This document shows, in pieces, positions 32,268 to 45,408 of a stretch of DNA of 64,000 bases. Both the position numbers and the translations under genes were made by a program. The notes beneath the pieces were generated by a model, which saw only the letters and a list, made by a program, of their open reading frames with translations, ran no database searches and was not told the origin of the DNA. The stretch covers positions 2,914,001 to 2,978,000 of the forward strand of contig OZ316893.1 in NCBI GenBank assembly GCA_973895155.1. Reading direction: 5' to 3'. The stretch's first letter is position 1. Each line of letters begins with the position of its first letter. This DNA is from Marsupella aquatica. Lineage: Eukaryota > Marchantiophyta.

Positions 32268-34929
32268 GGGGGAACTGATTGTGCTTGATTTGTATAGACA
32301 AACATGGTATGCTTCGAGTTGATGTTTAAGGCGGGGCTGCGCTCTGTGAATATTTGCGCAAGTGCCATTGGCCATCACCTTGAAAAGATTGGGTTTACGC
32401 GAAGATATTGCTGGCATTGGCACCATTAGGACTGAAGCCCCTGCTTTATAGATTGTAAATACTGTGATCCTAGAATTTGGAATGGGCAGGCATCATTGTT
32501 TACTATCTGCTATAGTGTCGTATTAATGTATACCGTAGGAGCCATCTGACCAGTCCTCATTTACTTGATTTGAGGCATGGCTGGCCTTAAATTTTCAATC
32601 TTCAATTGATAGCTCGCTCTGTTAGCGCCTATTCCCCCAAGCTGTGTAACTTACGATACTGTGTGCTATGAACACTTGTCATCTTGGTGCAGTACACTTT
32701 ACGTTTCCAAGTAGAAAAAGCTAAGTTTCTGTCTCTTCATCCACTACAGTTCCGCAGGGTTCTGGGCGATTGAGACACACAGCACACATTCGAAGCCGTC
32801 TACTAGATAAACTGGAGATGGATCGCTCTAAACACTGGAAGATGATCCTACCTAGTCTGCTGTAGACGATTGGTTTAGCCATTTAAAGGCTGTTTGGACC
32901 CAAACCTATACTCTTGAGGTTTTTGGACCGACGTTTGTTATTGAAAGGGTCATCCCTTTGCACACAGTGGACAAATACTTCGTCGTAATTAACCGAGTTT
33001 AGGTCACATAGGCACTTTTATAGCTCAGACGTAAGTATTTTGGCCAGTCATAGGTGGTCACTTTTGACATGACATTTGAAATCATATATTCAAAAGATTT
33101 GTCCTTCGCACGAGGCAAGCGTACATAAGTGCAAACCCAGTAGTTTTATCTCGTCAAGCAACATATTATGGAACGTTATTTTACGCCGGCTATGAAATTT
33201 TGCTACTTTGCCCTAAAGTTATTCAATCGATGACATTCATCTACTCTTAAATGGGGCTGATTCCAGGAAATCAGATATAGCCTTGCCGTGAGAAGAGTGT
33301 TTGAGCAGCTAATGAATATCTCCTAGAGGATATGGATTCCTAGCGTACTTAAAGACTGCGGCGAGAGCTTCTGGAAGCGGTATGACAGGGTGAAAGTAGG
33401 AAAACATACATCAACAGAAAAAATTAATGTGAAGGTCATTTTCTGTCACTGCTTCAAGTTAAGAGGGAGTCTACCTCTCCATGAAACCTGGGCTTTGGTC
33501 TCCTACTTGACACGAGATAAATACGAAGGTCGAGTAATTGAGGGTATTTCTGTTAGTTCTCTAGCACAGTTAGAAATTTGAATTTGGACATTTGGTTCCG
33601 TCTGACATTTCACGAGATCAATCATACCTAAAGAATGCAGAGAGAAAGACGCCAAACCAACTCAATAGAAACTTCAAATGCTGGCATGTAATGTATTTTA
33701 CGGCAGTTACAAAAACTAGAATTCGAGCACCCAGAAATCGGGAATCCCAGCGAGTAGGTCGTGCTCGCTGCTCTAGATAATGTGGCCGACCCTTCCCTAA
33801 AGCCAGACAGGGCACGATGCACCGAATCAGAATTCCAGGAGGCGAGCAACACGATTGATGAAGAAAATGTTTTGGTCTGTTGTTGTTGGAAAAACGTTCA
33901 GACACGGATGAACAACTCTATTTCACATTTGTATTAGCGAAACAGCAAGAAGTCACCACAATGTTGACGTCATGTGGACAAGAAGGCGGTCGTTAGCCGG
34001 TTCGAAGATTTAGAATCAGGTTTCCGATTTAGAAATCCATCTCCTGAGAGCAATTACAATTTCTTCAGGGTTGTTCAGGGAGGACATGCACTGGAGGGGA
34101 AATTCTCATTTTCAAGTTCATACGTCAATACGTGCTGCTGTGTGGTTGAATCTATGAGATATTGGATATAAGAACGATTCCTGTTGATAGTTAACCGCGG
34201 TTAAATTCATCAAATTCATCTACATGCTAATTGTCTTCCTCAGCAATTAGGGCCCATATATGCACTTCGATCAGAGAAGCGTCCGTCTTCGCTGCCCTTT
34301 TTGGGTGAACTTTGTCTTCAATCGATTTCTCATGATGCTGGAAGTTAAGGCCGTTCCCTTGCGATGAACACATGAAGAGATTGAAACTAAGCTATAAAGA
34401 GTCAAAAATTCTTGATCAGATTACAATAGTTGACGTAACTCACATGAGCACTCCACAGTACTTCTGTGGAATATTCAAGCCTGTCTGATTACTCCAAGCG
34501 TAGGGTCGATCTCATGAAAATATTAAGTCAAAATCATCACAATAATTTGGATTTCAAGAAATGTCCGGAGAGCTCACGTTTGTCGTTGGAGATTGATCTG
34601 GGGGATTTCATTACTTCCAACATAAGAAGTTACTCTATCCCAAGCTATATCTCTTTCTTATTTAATTGAGTCCTTGAGTCCTTGAATTCTACAGATATTT
34701 CGTGAAACAAACGCATCATCAAGCATTTTCGAAACGCCTAGCTTATTCACGTCGGGTTACATAGTAACCTACATTCGAATTTTTCTAATCGATAGTAATC
34801 AAATCTGTGTTACTGCAGAAGTCTTATCAATGTATATTTCAAGCTAAGAGTTTGAATCAGAGGGAGTCGAACCGTAATTGGATCTGGGACATTTTTTCAA
34901 TGGAGTCCTTCTAGTGAATCAGCAGGAAA
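32268..34929. other. Intergenic region, no gene confirmed
   Basis: Begins with the RABF1 3' untranslated region. No recognised coding exon follows. The first exon of the WUN1-like gene should lie in the last kilobase, but I could not identify it: no ATG is in frame upstream of 34973 before the TGA at 34951-34953 region's preceding stop. Confidence 0.35.
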
Positions 34930-34936
34930 TTGAACC

Positions 34937-36117
34937 GGCGAGCAAATCTCAAGACAAAACGTCGAGAATCGAGTGGAAACTCGGCAATATATCCATCCGA
35001 CTTACGAGCTTTCTGTCAAGCTGGCTCTAGGCCATGCCATCCCCAGAACGAGAACGAAGACAGCGGAGGAGAGTCAGAATGAGCATTTCATAAACAGCTT
35101 ATACGCATCGATAGCTCTTGAAGACATTCACACCCTCGCAGCGAAGCTCACACCAGAGATTGAATGGTGGTTCCATGGGCCTCCATTGCACCAACACATG
35201 AAAGCTCTCTTGACAGGCGAGACCACCTGCAATGAATTCCATTTCATCCCCACGAAAGTTGGTTTGTTAGCAAATAAGGTCTTTGTAGAAGGACATGGCC
35301 GGGCTGACAGGAGCTGGTGGGTCCATGTGTGGACAGTCAATGATGGGAAGGTTACCCAACTGAGAGAGTATTCTAATACCGCTATCATGGTCACAAATTG
35401 CACTGGCGCTAGTCCATGCTGCTCAGGTAATTCTACATCATCAGAGAGCATCTCTGGGGGGGGTTCTGGAACGTGGTCGGCATCAGCCAACTCTTTTGCT
35501 GCGCTACATGTAAGTTTTCATGCTTTTAATGCCACGTTACATAGCTAGACACCACTGCTCCACGACCAGTCTATATATCTGATAAATTTTATACTGTTTT
35601 TGTTCTTGTGATCTTATATGTCCCTTGTGCAACTAAAAACGCTTGCGAAAGTTAGTACATGATCAACCAATGCTACTTTTGCTGTTCAAGAGAAAGCGAA
35701 GGAAAATAAAAGTCAAGCACACGGTATAGTATCTATAATTTCCATTCATGAAAGCTTCTTTCAGATGCCATAAGAGTTTAACATCCTGAGACAGTCCGTG
35801 CTTTTGAATCCCACATCTCGTGTAGTAAGCATTCAACGAATGCTGTACCAAGGCTCCAATGCTTTACACCAGCAATTTGCATAATTATCGTTCACATGAT
35901 TGAAGAGTAGATTGCACGTACGATTGCCATGATACAATTTCTTTTCCCATCCGACTCACGGATTGATAGATTCATGTTATGATGAGTAGTGCACCATCAA
36001 ACTGAAAATGTGCAGGTGGCCAATTCTGAAGCAACATTATGGCAAAACTCCGTGTCTATGTTGCAAGATTCTACTATCCCTGGAATCATTCTAGTAATCG
36101 AAGGATCAACGGGCTAG
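34937..36117 (+). CDS. WUN1-like (wound-induced protein 1) NTF2-fold protein, 5' end unresolved
   Basis: Two exons are clear: one ending at 35509 (donor GTAAGT) and 36016-36117, joined in phase 0. The protein has FINSLYASIALEDIHTLAAKL, then PEIEWWFHGPPLHQHMKALL, VFVEGHG, WWVHVWTVNDGKVTQLREY, and a C-terminal TLWQNSVSM followed by PGIILVI, the same order as plant wound-induced protein 1 with its SnoaL/NTF2-like fold. The 3' exon ends in TAG. The 5' end is not settled: the frame has no ATG before the conserved part (GTG at 34973 is the only conventional-looking start), so a short upstream exon joined near 34937-34970 is needed. A Ser/Gly-rich stretch near the exon 1 end (SSESISGGGSGTWSASAN) is an unusual insertion between the fold and the tail. 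Role: uncertain; family members are stress-responsive. Confidence 0.8.
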
Positions 36118-38055
36118 ATTCAAGAACCAAGACTGATTTCATAATACATGTGTCGTACAGCTCATTTCCAATCTTGAAGATCATATATTGATGGCTCAGT
36201 TCGATATAATTTTACTCTGAACAACGGAACTGAAGTGAAATGCAGTCCATTATGTTAGTAAACATTGATGTTGATCGGATGAGATTAAACTAATCCATCC
36301 TGAGAGAATTGAGTACTAGTTTCTTCATTTATCTCGAAACGATTGTAACGTAAGACTACCATAGAGAATGCTTGATCTGCAAGCTAAAATGAAAATGAAA
36401 TGAATAAATTTAAATACATGTTGATCCCTAAGTACAGCAGGAACGTACGTACTGCGGCAATACATTTTGTGTAGTTACTAATACATATTTGGGCCAAATG
36501 TTCGACTTTGGTACTCGGAACAGTCACCTTCATAAACAGCTACACAGACTACAGGAATCAATCGCTACACTCTCGCAATTGGAGACTGAGAAGTTCATTA
36601 TGTTTACGAAAATGCAAGTGAGCAATTATAGAGGTCATCTGTAACTGTCACAAAATACTTCCACACCGAGAGTGTCCCAGAAGAAGATAGAGCCCATCGA
36701 TCCTCGAGCTGGTCTGCATGGATGTGCATATTAGAAATGATTGCAGATTACAATGGATTCAAAGTGCTTTGTGACGGTCGTAGACAACTTCACTGGACAG
36801 ACTTGCTAAGATTGTCTTCGAGAAGAGATACAGACATGGACTTCTCTTCAGATTTCAAGAATATGATGCCACGCAGATTCTATATTCGGGTGCCTACTTC
36901 TTACATTGTATGACAGAGAATGATGAGATATTGATAAAGTAATATACTTTAGAGAGAACTTTAGAGAGTTTAATTTGGGATCACTCTTCCTTTCTGGCAA
37001 GTTTAGCCCTATTCCGACAATTTCCACTGTGTAATCATACCAAGGGATGCCAAGATCGAACCCATCTATATATTCAGTACCTGTCCAGCGCCAACTTCGA
37101 ACTTTTACAAATGCGATTGATGCAAACGGGAAACGCTACCACCAACTCGTGAGAGCCAAAAACTATCTGAATAGTTCCATCCGTCGATCAGACCTTTGCA
37201 GTTGATGACTTGGTAGAGTATGGAAGAAAACCTCTTGCTCAAGATACAAATGTACAGTCACTTTCAAATTATCATTGCATCATGCCTACATTAGATATTT
37301 CGAGAGAGAAACGCCCTAAAACACATTGTCACAAACTTTATCTACATCTGTTCAGCTAGTTGTCAGCCTTACATGTGGTTACAGGCCCCGAGCCTAAAAG
37401 ATCCTCCTGGGAAGAATGGTGAGCTTTGATAGTATATGTACTTTTGAATAATCAGAACATCTCTGTCTGAGTACTAATATTTCCGTTGTCAAACAATCAG
37501 CCCAATGAGCCGAATATAATACCCAGATTGCGAAGGACGTCGTTTCGACATTTTTCTTTGGCCAGTTTCTAGAGAACGAACCCTTAACTAGATCGACCAA
37601 ACAGCATCATACGAACCCATCACTTAGCGAGGGAAGATAAGCAGTATCAGAAACCTAGCGACTAAAGGTCACCAAATAGAGACGGAAGCACCACATCTTT
37701 TATCGGAACTGCATCGTGATAGCTAGGTCTAATTGATATCTTTCTAGGGTTTTCATGTTAGCCCATGACCTCGACTGAAACAGTGATTTGTACGTGAGTT
37801 TGACTCCTGGGCAGATGGGCAGCTAAGACTGATCGACCAATGCTTACTCTCGATGACTTTGGATCGAAAGCCACCTGGTGGCGAGCCTGGTGGATTTAGT
37901 CTCAGTCCTGATTCAATCGCTTCACGAGATATTGAGGTTCAGCTCAGATCATCCATCTACCTAGCTAGATTGATCTTACAGATCTTAGTAGATGTGCTGT
38001 AACGCCTTCCCTGAAACTAGGACACTGCAAATGGACTCAGTTATACGTAAAGATC
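36118..38055. other. Intergenic region, no gene seen
   Basis: Small ORFs on both strands (for example 36722-36913) lack domains. The 3' flank of the PADRE gene (minus strand) lies at the right-hand end. Confidence 0.4.
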
Positions 38056-38763
38056 TCACCCCCTAGCTTGAGACTCTTCTGATTTTCTCTTCAAAAGTGC
38101 AAGAAATTGTTCTGATTGGATCAGCTCTGCAAGACACTGGCGAGGTAGAAGAAATTTCATCGACTCCTCCTTGATGCTCTCTAAGTCGGGTCTCCATGAT
38201 CTGTTGCCGTCGCTGATCTCCTTCCACTCTATCCCTGCACTCTTGAGGAAATTATTTAGATTGAGTGTTGGCTGTGATGGTGACCGAGTGGTTTCAATAG
38301 GTGAGTTACTGATCTCTTCAAACGACTTCTCCATGGCGATTAGCGAGGCAGGCGGCTCAACATCCCTGCTGTGTAATTGACCATTATCACTGTCGTCTGA
38401 GAGCCAGTCCGAGACAGAAAAGCCTCCAGTTGCTATACAAAACCAGCAACTTGATGAGATGGAGGGCCTTCGGGGACGTCTTTTGCTTGCTACACCGAAG
38501 CGGGGGGGAAGAGGAAGGATAACGTAAGTGGTGCCAGGCTTGAGGACTTCCTCGTCACGGAGCATAACCCCCCTACAAATGTTTTTCTCTTGACCTGCCT
38601 CAGTAACACAGTGCTGGGGATGCGACTGCAACACATAAGCTACTGTGACAACGTGAAGGGCGGAGTAGATCTGCACCTTTCCATCTGTGTCCACAACTTT
38701 CACGGACTTCGGTCGAGACTTCGGTAGTAAGAAACACGTCGATCGCGGCACCGTGTTTCCCAT
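38056..38763 (-). CDS. PADRE (DUF4228) domain protein
   Basis: A single-exon 235-codon frame from ATG 38763 to a stop at 38056. The N-terminal third matches the DUF4228/PADRE pattern: MGNTVPRSTC, then KSVKVVDTDGKVQIYSALHV, a segment holding ESHP-like SHPQHC, and LRDEEVLKPGTTYVILPLP. A Gly at position 2 invites N-myristoylation, although a Ser/Thr at position 6 is missing (Pro instead), so this is uncertain. The rest is Ser-rich, with a C-terminal amphipathic helix (CLAELIQSEQFLALLKRK). Genes of this plant-specific family are often induced by pathogens or abiotic stress; the molecular role is not known. Confidence 0.88.
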   Translation of the reverse strand: MGNTVPRSTCFLLPKSRPKSVKVVDTDGKVQIYSALHVVTVAYVLQSHPQHCVTEAGQEKNICRGVMLRDEEVLKPGTTYVILPLPPRFGVASKRRPRRPSISSSCWFCIATGGFSVSDWLSDDSDNGQLHSRDVEPPASLIAMEKSFEEISNSPIETTRSPSQPTLNLNNFLKSAGIEWKEISDGNRSWRPDLESIKEESMKFLLPRQCLAELIQSEQFLALLKRKSEESQARG

Positions 38764-41700
38764 TGAAAACCAATCTGATCAATCCAATTATTTTCGAACC
38801 ATGGTACAGCTAGCTCGGAACTTCAGCAGAGTGATCTTCACTCCATCTTCAGCAATAAATTAAGCACGTAAGCTTTCCCTTTCAACCCACAGCTTGACTG
38901 CATCGAATCGCTTTTCCACACACGTAGCTCACACTTCACGTGGGTTTCGTCTTTGCGAATGGAAGGCAGAGCTTCAGCACATTATGAAGACGCCCAAAAG
39001 AGCTCTAGACCAGCCCCAAAATAAGGGGAAGTCAGTACTGGAATGCATAATAGCTCTATCTGGAACCACAAAGAGCAACTCCGCTCTCAAGTACGGGTTG
39101 AGAGAAATCCTCATGTATGACTTGGGAGCCTAAACGGGCTGTGTACCAGATCGAAGGTGTCCTATTGGCTGGGTTGATTGTAGTTCCGAGAAAACTTTGC
39201 GTCCCTAAGACATCAAGTTAATGGCAGATATATGTCAAAGTGATCAATTTTGACGTTGGCATACGGAAACGAAAGAATGTATCCACAGACCACCACCACG
39301 TGACTCTTAATCGCCTGTTTCTAGTACGTACCGCAGATAGACAGGGTAGGCAGCGGTCGCTGCTGCCCCCTAAATCGAGAGGGGACGAGTCTGCTCTGGT
39401 GGATCACCTCAATAGTTCCTTCCTGTCATGGGCCATGTGGTATGTTCTGCTCAGCTGGACAGCTTACTCCCCACCCAACTTGAGACAAGTTTTTTGCTGC
39501 CTCGATCTCTGTAGATCCCCTGTGGTGGCCTCGTCAACACGCTGTCTCTTAAGAAACACTTCACACGAAGTTGGCAAGAAATATGATTCTCGAAACTGTG
39601 CATTCCGTCGGGCAATCAGTTCACAAACTTACAATTCTGGCTGGCGTCTAGAATCATGAATGTGCAAGTCACATGCAATGTATTCGTTTCGTCATCAGCT
39701 CACGATGTTTTAAGATCTCAGCGTGCTTCTAGAAACAGCACACCACATAAAACAAAACCCAGCCTGGGTTTGTTGTATGTGATAGAGGGAAATGTTCTAT
39801 TTTTGCCCAAATGTACGCTGACGAATCGAGTTCCAGCCTGAGTCAGTCTGCCTAGTAATTGTCTTTCTGTCGTGTAAAACAAAAGTGGGCCTTTCCAGAA
39901 TTTAAAACCTTGGAGCTTGAAGAGAAGGTCGGCGGGCTTTTTGGGGTGTAGCTGTCTTTGATAGAATTGCGTCAGAGTTGAATTTTATCTTGGACCAAGA
40001 CCGATACTCCCGATGGTCACATTCAAATCGACATTTTCGATGGTAGGCAATCTAGCAGATTTACGTAACCCAAGGCAGTTTATCCTTTTTAGCTGGATTC
40101 CTTAGAAAGCAAATAATCAACCAGAGGCACCAAAAATCAGCTACATCAAGACTAATCGAACGCTCATGCTAGTCTCGCCACAATCACAAAGACAGAATAC
40201 CAGCTATAGTCGCAATCGATCCAGAAGATATTTTCCTTCATTTTAAGATTTCAATTGGCGAAGATTAAGGAATCCACAAGATACAGTACGTACCAATGTT
40301 TCAAACTCATCCACTGAGAAATCATTCCTTTTAAAATACATCTCCTTTTGTGAACTTTCCAGTGACAGAATTCCAGAATATATATTACACGGGGATCACT
40401 TCAAGCTCAAACTAAGGCTGACGAAAGGACGATTATTCATATTTTAAACAATTAGATAGAGTATTTCTGGGAAATCTACCACGATAATCTTAGATTATGA
40501 TCAGCAAAATGAGGAATCATGCACTAACGATCGAATTCTGATTATCGTTTTGCAACTTATAGATCGAACAGGCATACATATTCACATGACCTGGCTCAAG
40601 TTTCTTGCAAAGTAGGGCTTCAACAACAGTGTGTCTAGCTACTTGATGCTAATCGCCGGTTTATATTATTCAAGAGTAATTTCTAAACCGATTTACAGGT
40701 TTTAGGACGACGCACTGGAGCAAATGACGAACTGCAAAAGGAAAACAGAACTAAATATAATGAATGCAGAGCCATCTTTTCCATGGAAACAAAAGTTTCG
40801 AAAATACACAAAGTGTGTTCAATTTCTTGCAGACGTAAAAAGTACGTAGTGCCGTCTCTTGGGGGCACACAGAAAATTCCGCTTGATAAGGAAACCTTCT
40901 GCGGACGAAGTCAGTTTGCATACAGTCATTGGGTTTGAAAACGCAAACTATTTAATAATGGCGTTTGATACCTTACGTTTATCTTCAGAAAATAACGAGG
41001 TAGACTTTGGAAACTTTGGACACTGATATCGCAATGATCAGACACATCCATTTAACGCTTTACTGCATTTTCCTGTACATTGAAAACTCTTGTAGCTATC
41101 ACCCTGGGGCGATATTAATTCTGGCCTCTCCCCCGAATTGTTTACATGTACCTGCTTTAATTAAGTCCCGTTTGTTTCTCCCACCCTTCCCTCTGGTCCC
41201 TTTTCCTTAGTAGGCTGAAGCTTAGGCCATTACAAGAAAAACCTTCAGCCATTTGTATTGAAGTAATTTAACTTATGTGTGGGAACCATTATTATTACTT
41301 TTTCTTTATGCTCTACTACCAGTGATTTGATACACAATCTCACTTTGACTTTGACAACAGATCTAACAATTGTTTTTCTAATTTGATAGAAAAGCTTTTC
41401 CAAATCTTACTAATAAACCGCGAACTGCAGCCTACTCTTCACAAGCTAGGGTCTAGAGTGAAGTCTCTAGACCGTAACTCTATGATCATCATGTGCATGG
41501 AAATACTTATGACATGACTATGATGTATATATATACCAGTTTTATGTGATAGTTTTAAATATTTACATTCAAAAAATATAGGAAGTATGGCCCCACCACA
41601 ACATATGTGCATAGAACATGGATGTGCATACAAAAAGCCTGATGTGCACATCAAGGAGAATGATATATTATATATGACTATTAAAACGACGGGTTTTTTT

Positions 41701-41775
41701 TCATTTCATTAACCTTCAAAGAATATAAATAGAGAATATATTTTGATAATTTTTTTATTGTCCTCTCCGCTATTC
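38764..41775. other. Intergenic region, no gene seen
   Basis: Likely includes the PADRE gene promoter (sense strand minus). Frames such as 39240-39659 begin at GTG, have no domain and no splice partners. From about 41.2 kb the DNA is AT-rich. Confidence 0.4.
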
Positions 41776-42069
41776 CCCGGGGGCCTCAATCAAAGGGGTG
41801 TCCCATATCACGCTTGAAGTTTTGGGGGAATAAAAACCCTAAAAGTTAAGTCAATAAAGGTTTTTTTAGGAATTTTTTAACCCCTAACTTATTGGAATAT
41901 TCCAAGAATATTCCCATATTTGATTTTAAAAAACACTATGATTGTTCTAATTCTCAAAATTGGATTAAAATAACCCTAATGTTCTTCAACAAAAATTTAA
42001 AAGTATTTCACTAAACCCTATACTTATTTGCGCGTGATGGGTCGGAAGAAAAGAAGTGAGGACCCCAGG
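41776..42069. mobile_element. hAT-like MITE, copy 4 (uninterrupted reference copy)
   Basis: A 294-bp element flanked by the perfect 8-bp duplication CGCTATTC (41768-41775 and 42070-42077). Ends: CCCGGGGGCCTCAATC and, reverse-complemented from the right, CCTGGGGTCCTCACTTC. The centre has GGAATATTCCAAGAATATTC. It aligns end to end with copy 3 (reverse orientation) and shares ends and centre with copy 1. Non-coding. Confidence 0.88.
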
Positions 42070-43184
42070 CGCTATTCACGTTCAAAGAACGGGTAGTCGG
42101 GGCTAGTTACTTTGAAATAGACAAAAATAGGTAGCATATGTGCTGTCAATTTGGGCATTGGTTTTACTAGTGATACTATCTCTGATCAGGGAGTAGCCGT
42201 GCCATGTATAGGACTCTCATGTGAACTAAATTTCATATGAATTGCATGTGCGCGCTGACTTTTATATTCATGTCTTTGCCCATGTTTGTCACTCTGCAGT
42301 TGGGGTGGATAATCCTCACCAACAAATAGCTCCCCACTCTTTGTTGGAGCAGAAATCTGGTCCGTTCATATGATCAGTACATGACAGCTAGATTTAACTC
42401 AGCACCAACAGAGGTGGGGCAAATACATGCAACTATCTACACTGATTACCCCAATTAGTATCATAACTTGTATACTTAGTCTCCCTCCTTAAATAGTGTC
42501 ACACACACTTATAATAAGGGTGTGACTATAAATCTCCAAAGAATATAAAAAGTACTGTAGGTTACTTATTAGTCCCCTACAGATTAATAAGAAATGACAC
42601 TAAGAAAAGAACCCCCTTAGTTTGGATTCTGAGTATCTGGACATGATGAATTTGGACATGACAATTCAATCTGGGTTTGGAAATGGATTGCAGTAGTAAG
42701 GTCTATTGTAAGTAATTCATTCTAGTTTTATTTTGATTGAATTCATAATCTGATTTTCAATTCATCATACTTTTATTAATAAATTTTGAAGTTTAATTAA
42801 CATTCATTTTTGCCGAGAGAGGCATGACTTTGTGGTAGCTCATTTGAGTAGAGACTATAGGTATTGGGGTTAACTAATTTTTGCTGACTTTTCCCTTTCT
42901 ATGCAGTTTCACAGATTTCCCCTTTAAATAAATAAATATTAACATTCATTTTTTAGTTTATATGTCATTGCAAATATGTCTTGCGTATAAGTTATATACA
43001 CACATTAATTCAGAGTTCATCATACACTATTTGCATGTCACCAAAAATAATCTCACCTACTTTAATTTAGAATGACATTTATTTACTCTCACTTTTTATA
43101 TAGTCACACACACACACATTAATTATGGTGATATCCTTCAAAAACCTTTGTTACTAAATATTGTGAGTGAGATTAATTAAGATA
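42070..43184. other. AT-rich intergenic region, possible SINE remnant
   Basis: Mostly AT-rich with no gene. At about 42815-42885, TTTGTGGTAGCTCATTTGAG followed by GGTATTGGGGTTAACTAA resembles the tRNA-like head at 20.8 kb, but the match is weak. Confidence 0.3.
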
Positions 43185-43270
43185 ATCTCAACTGGTGGAT
43201 TGAGAGTCCAATGTCCAAAAGTGTGTAGACAGTCTCAACTGGTGGAGATTGAGAGTCCAATGTCCAAAAG
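43185..43270. repeat. Two-copy 47-bp tandem repeat
   Basis: TCTCAACTGGTGGA, then TTGAGAGTCCAATGTCCAAA occurs twice with a 47-bp period and minor changes. Confidence 0.85.
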
Positions 43271-43439
43271 AAAACGTCAGGTAACTATAAGGTTTGCAAA
43301 CCTTGCTTTACGATAGCAATTTAGAAAATATGGGCCTATTGAAAAGGCCGTCGGGCAGAGCTTGGGAGACAAGACCATGTAATCAGCTACTAGAGCAAAT
43401 AAAAGCTGAAGTCCAATTCGTTCCACATTGGCCACAGAC

Positions 43440-43665
43440 TCCACCCCAAAGTGGAGTACACTCACCCTTCTCGGTCAGATACTTAGCTATGGGAAGGGAA
43501 GTGGACTACACTCACTAGACCTGGACTACACTCACCAGACCTGGTCGCTTACAAAGATGTGGGAAGGGAGGTGGAGTACACTCACCAGTCCTGATTGCTT
43601 ACAAAGCTGTGGGAAGTGGAGTACACTCACCAGTCCTGATCGCTTACAAAGCTATGATGGGCAGG
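43440..43665. repeat. Degenerate tandem repeat with GTGGAGTACACTCACC units
   Basis: About four imperfect units of the pattern GTGGAGTACACTCACCAG, TCCTGATCGCTTACAAAGCT, GTGGGAAG, period near 46 bp, with truncated units at the left. ORFs through it echo the unit as S-T-L-T-S-P-D and are not genes. Confidence 0.8.
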
Positions 43666-45408
43666 GAGTGCTAGAGAGGGCATGGTGTGATCAAGTGACG
43701 AGGGCTTCCTACTTTCTATGAGAGATATACTTATGGACCCCTAAATTGAAATGTCTTTTTTGATAGACCCAATGAGACCCCATGAGCTTTTGGATACATT
43801 GATTGAGATCTATTATTGGTCTGGATCACTCATGATTCCATCGAGAAACACTTTGCATTTTGGGGGTCTATCAAGTACCTCTCTCTACTTTCTATTGAAG
43901 ACAAAAGACAATCCGGAGAGTCATTGCCTGCAAGCCCTCCTCAGGGAGTGATGGTGGCACTCGTCTTTCATAGTCTTTGATAGGTACTATGCTATGAAAC
44001 GCATGCAGTAATTGAAAAGCTTGCCTGATGTATCGTCGGTCCCTATACAGTCGATTTACCGTATTCATTCAATAAACTGGAAAACGCTGTGCCTTCAATA
44101 CATTATGGTGTCCGACCGGCAATAAATTATTCAGCTCCTACAGTACTGCGTTCAGAAAATGGTATATGAGTTTGCTTGCACCTTAGGCGAGTTTCCAAAT
44201 GATCCAAAAATTTTGCTCTCGGAAGCAAATCTTTGGTGAAGTGCGTGGCATGTCTTCGTGCAGTGATCAGGAATACAAACGGAAACGCAGACTACGGCAA
44301 GCAACTCAAGGCGTCTACACAGTGCAAGCAAAGCAGAGGACCAGAAATTCCATGATCACGTTGGCTTGAATCCTTAATGTAGAATGCAGTCTTTGAACTC
44401 ATAATTTGAGGGTTTCGGGTCTCTGTGTCATGATTTGAGGGTTTAGGATTCAGTCTCATGATTGACGCGTCTAGGTTTCGCTCAGTGAAACGAACCAGAA
44501 AGACTTCACAGAAGATGACGTTCAGCTCAAGAAGATTTTTTATCACCACCGAGAATCAGTATGCAAATTTGTTGCCATTACATTTCATAGAAGTAATGAA
44601 CAACTGGGAGGTTCGGTGGAAGAAATCCAAAGACACACTAGCTTTCAAGAAGCCTTCCATTTCTCGATTGGTGTGGCTCCTGGCTATGAATTTGAATTCC
44701 TACCCTTCTCGCCTGACTCGTCAAACCATTGTTAACGCAAAGCGACAGATTCTGCTTCCAATGTACGCCAAAATTGATGCAATTACGGATGCATTCAACC
44801 AGCCACGGAAACGTTCTCGCTGATGATCATCCACTTGTTGACCTTACCAAGCTAAGCCGATTTACAAGAGGTCACATGAGACTTGCCTCTGTCTCCCTTC
44901 CCATCATGTAGAGCAACGAATGGATCCAGTTTTTCGCTCATACAAACTAACTTGGACCTCATAGCTAGCCCACTTGCACACTAATTGAATCTTTGAATCT
45001 CCTAAACGAGCTTCCAGTTACCTGGAAACGTGCAGTGGTAACGAAAGACTAATTCTCCTCGATCAATACCCCAAACTTTCTCAGCTTCTCTGTAGTATAA
45101 TTGGTTGGTGGTTTCATAAGTAGTCGCAACTGAAGTACCCAGCGGTTCCCATACACCAACTCCATTCCTCCAATTCGTTCAGAAGCACCTAGCTGCCATT
45201 ACCCAGTCCGTCTGAGTACAGTAGCTAGTGTAGTGAATGTGTTAGATTGCCGCAGTTCAATTCGATTTTCGAAGGAATCCACTATAGCTGCTTTTTCACT
45301 GCATCCCTTTGCCGTTGTTGAATCGATAACCATATTGTCAGGCTCAACAAAATGAAATTGACGAGTAGCACTTTGCACGCATGTTATAAGTCCCTAGCCT
45401 ATAGCCTC
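43666..45408. other. Intergenic region, no gene confirmed
   Basis: A 121-codon ATG ORF at 44458-44823 is basic and has no recognisable domain. Nothing else supports a gene. Confidence 0.35.

Noticed and set aside
39240-39659. 139-codon ORF on the plus strand
   Set aside because: It starts at GTG, has no domain and no splice partners, and composition is like the surrounding intergenic DNA.
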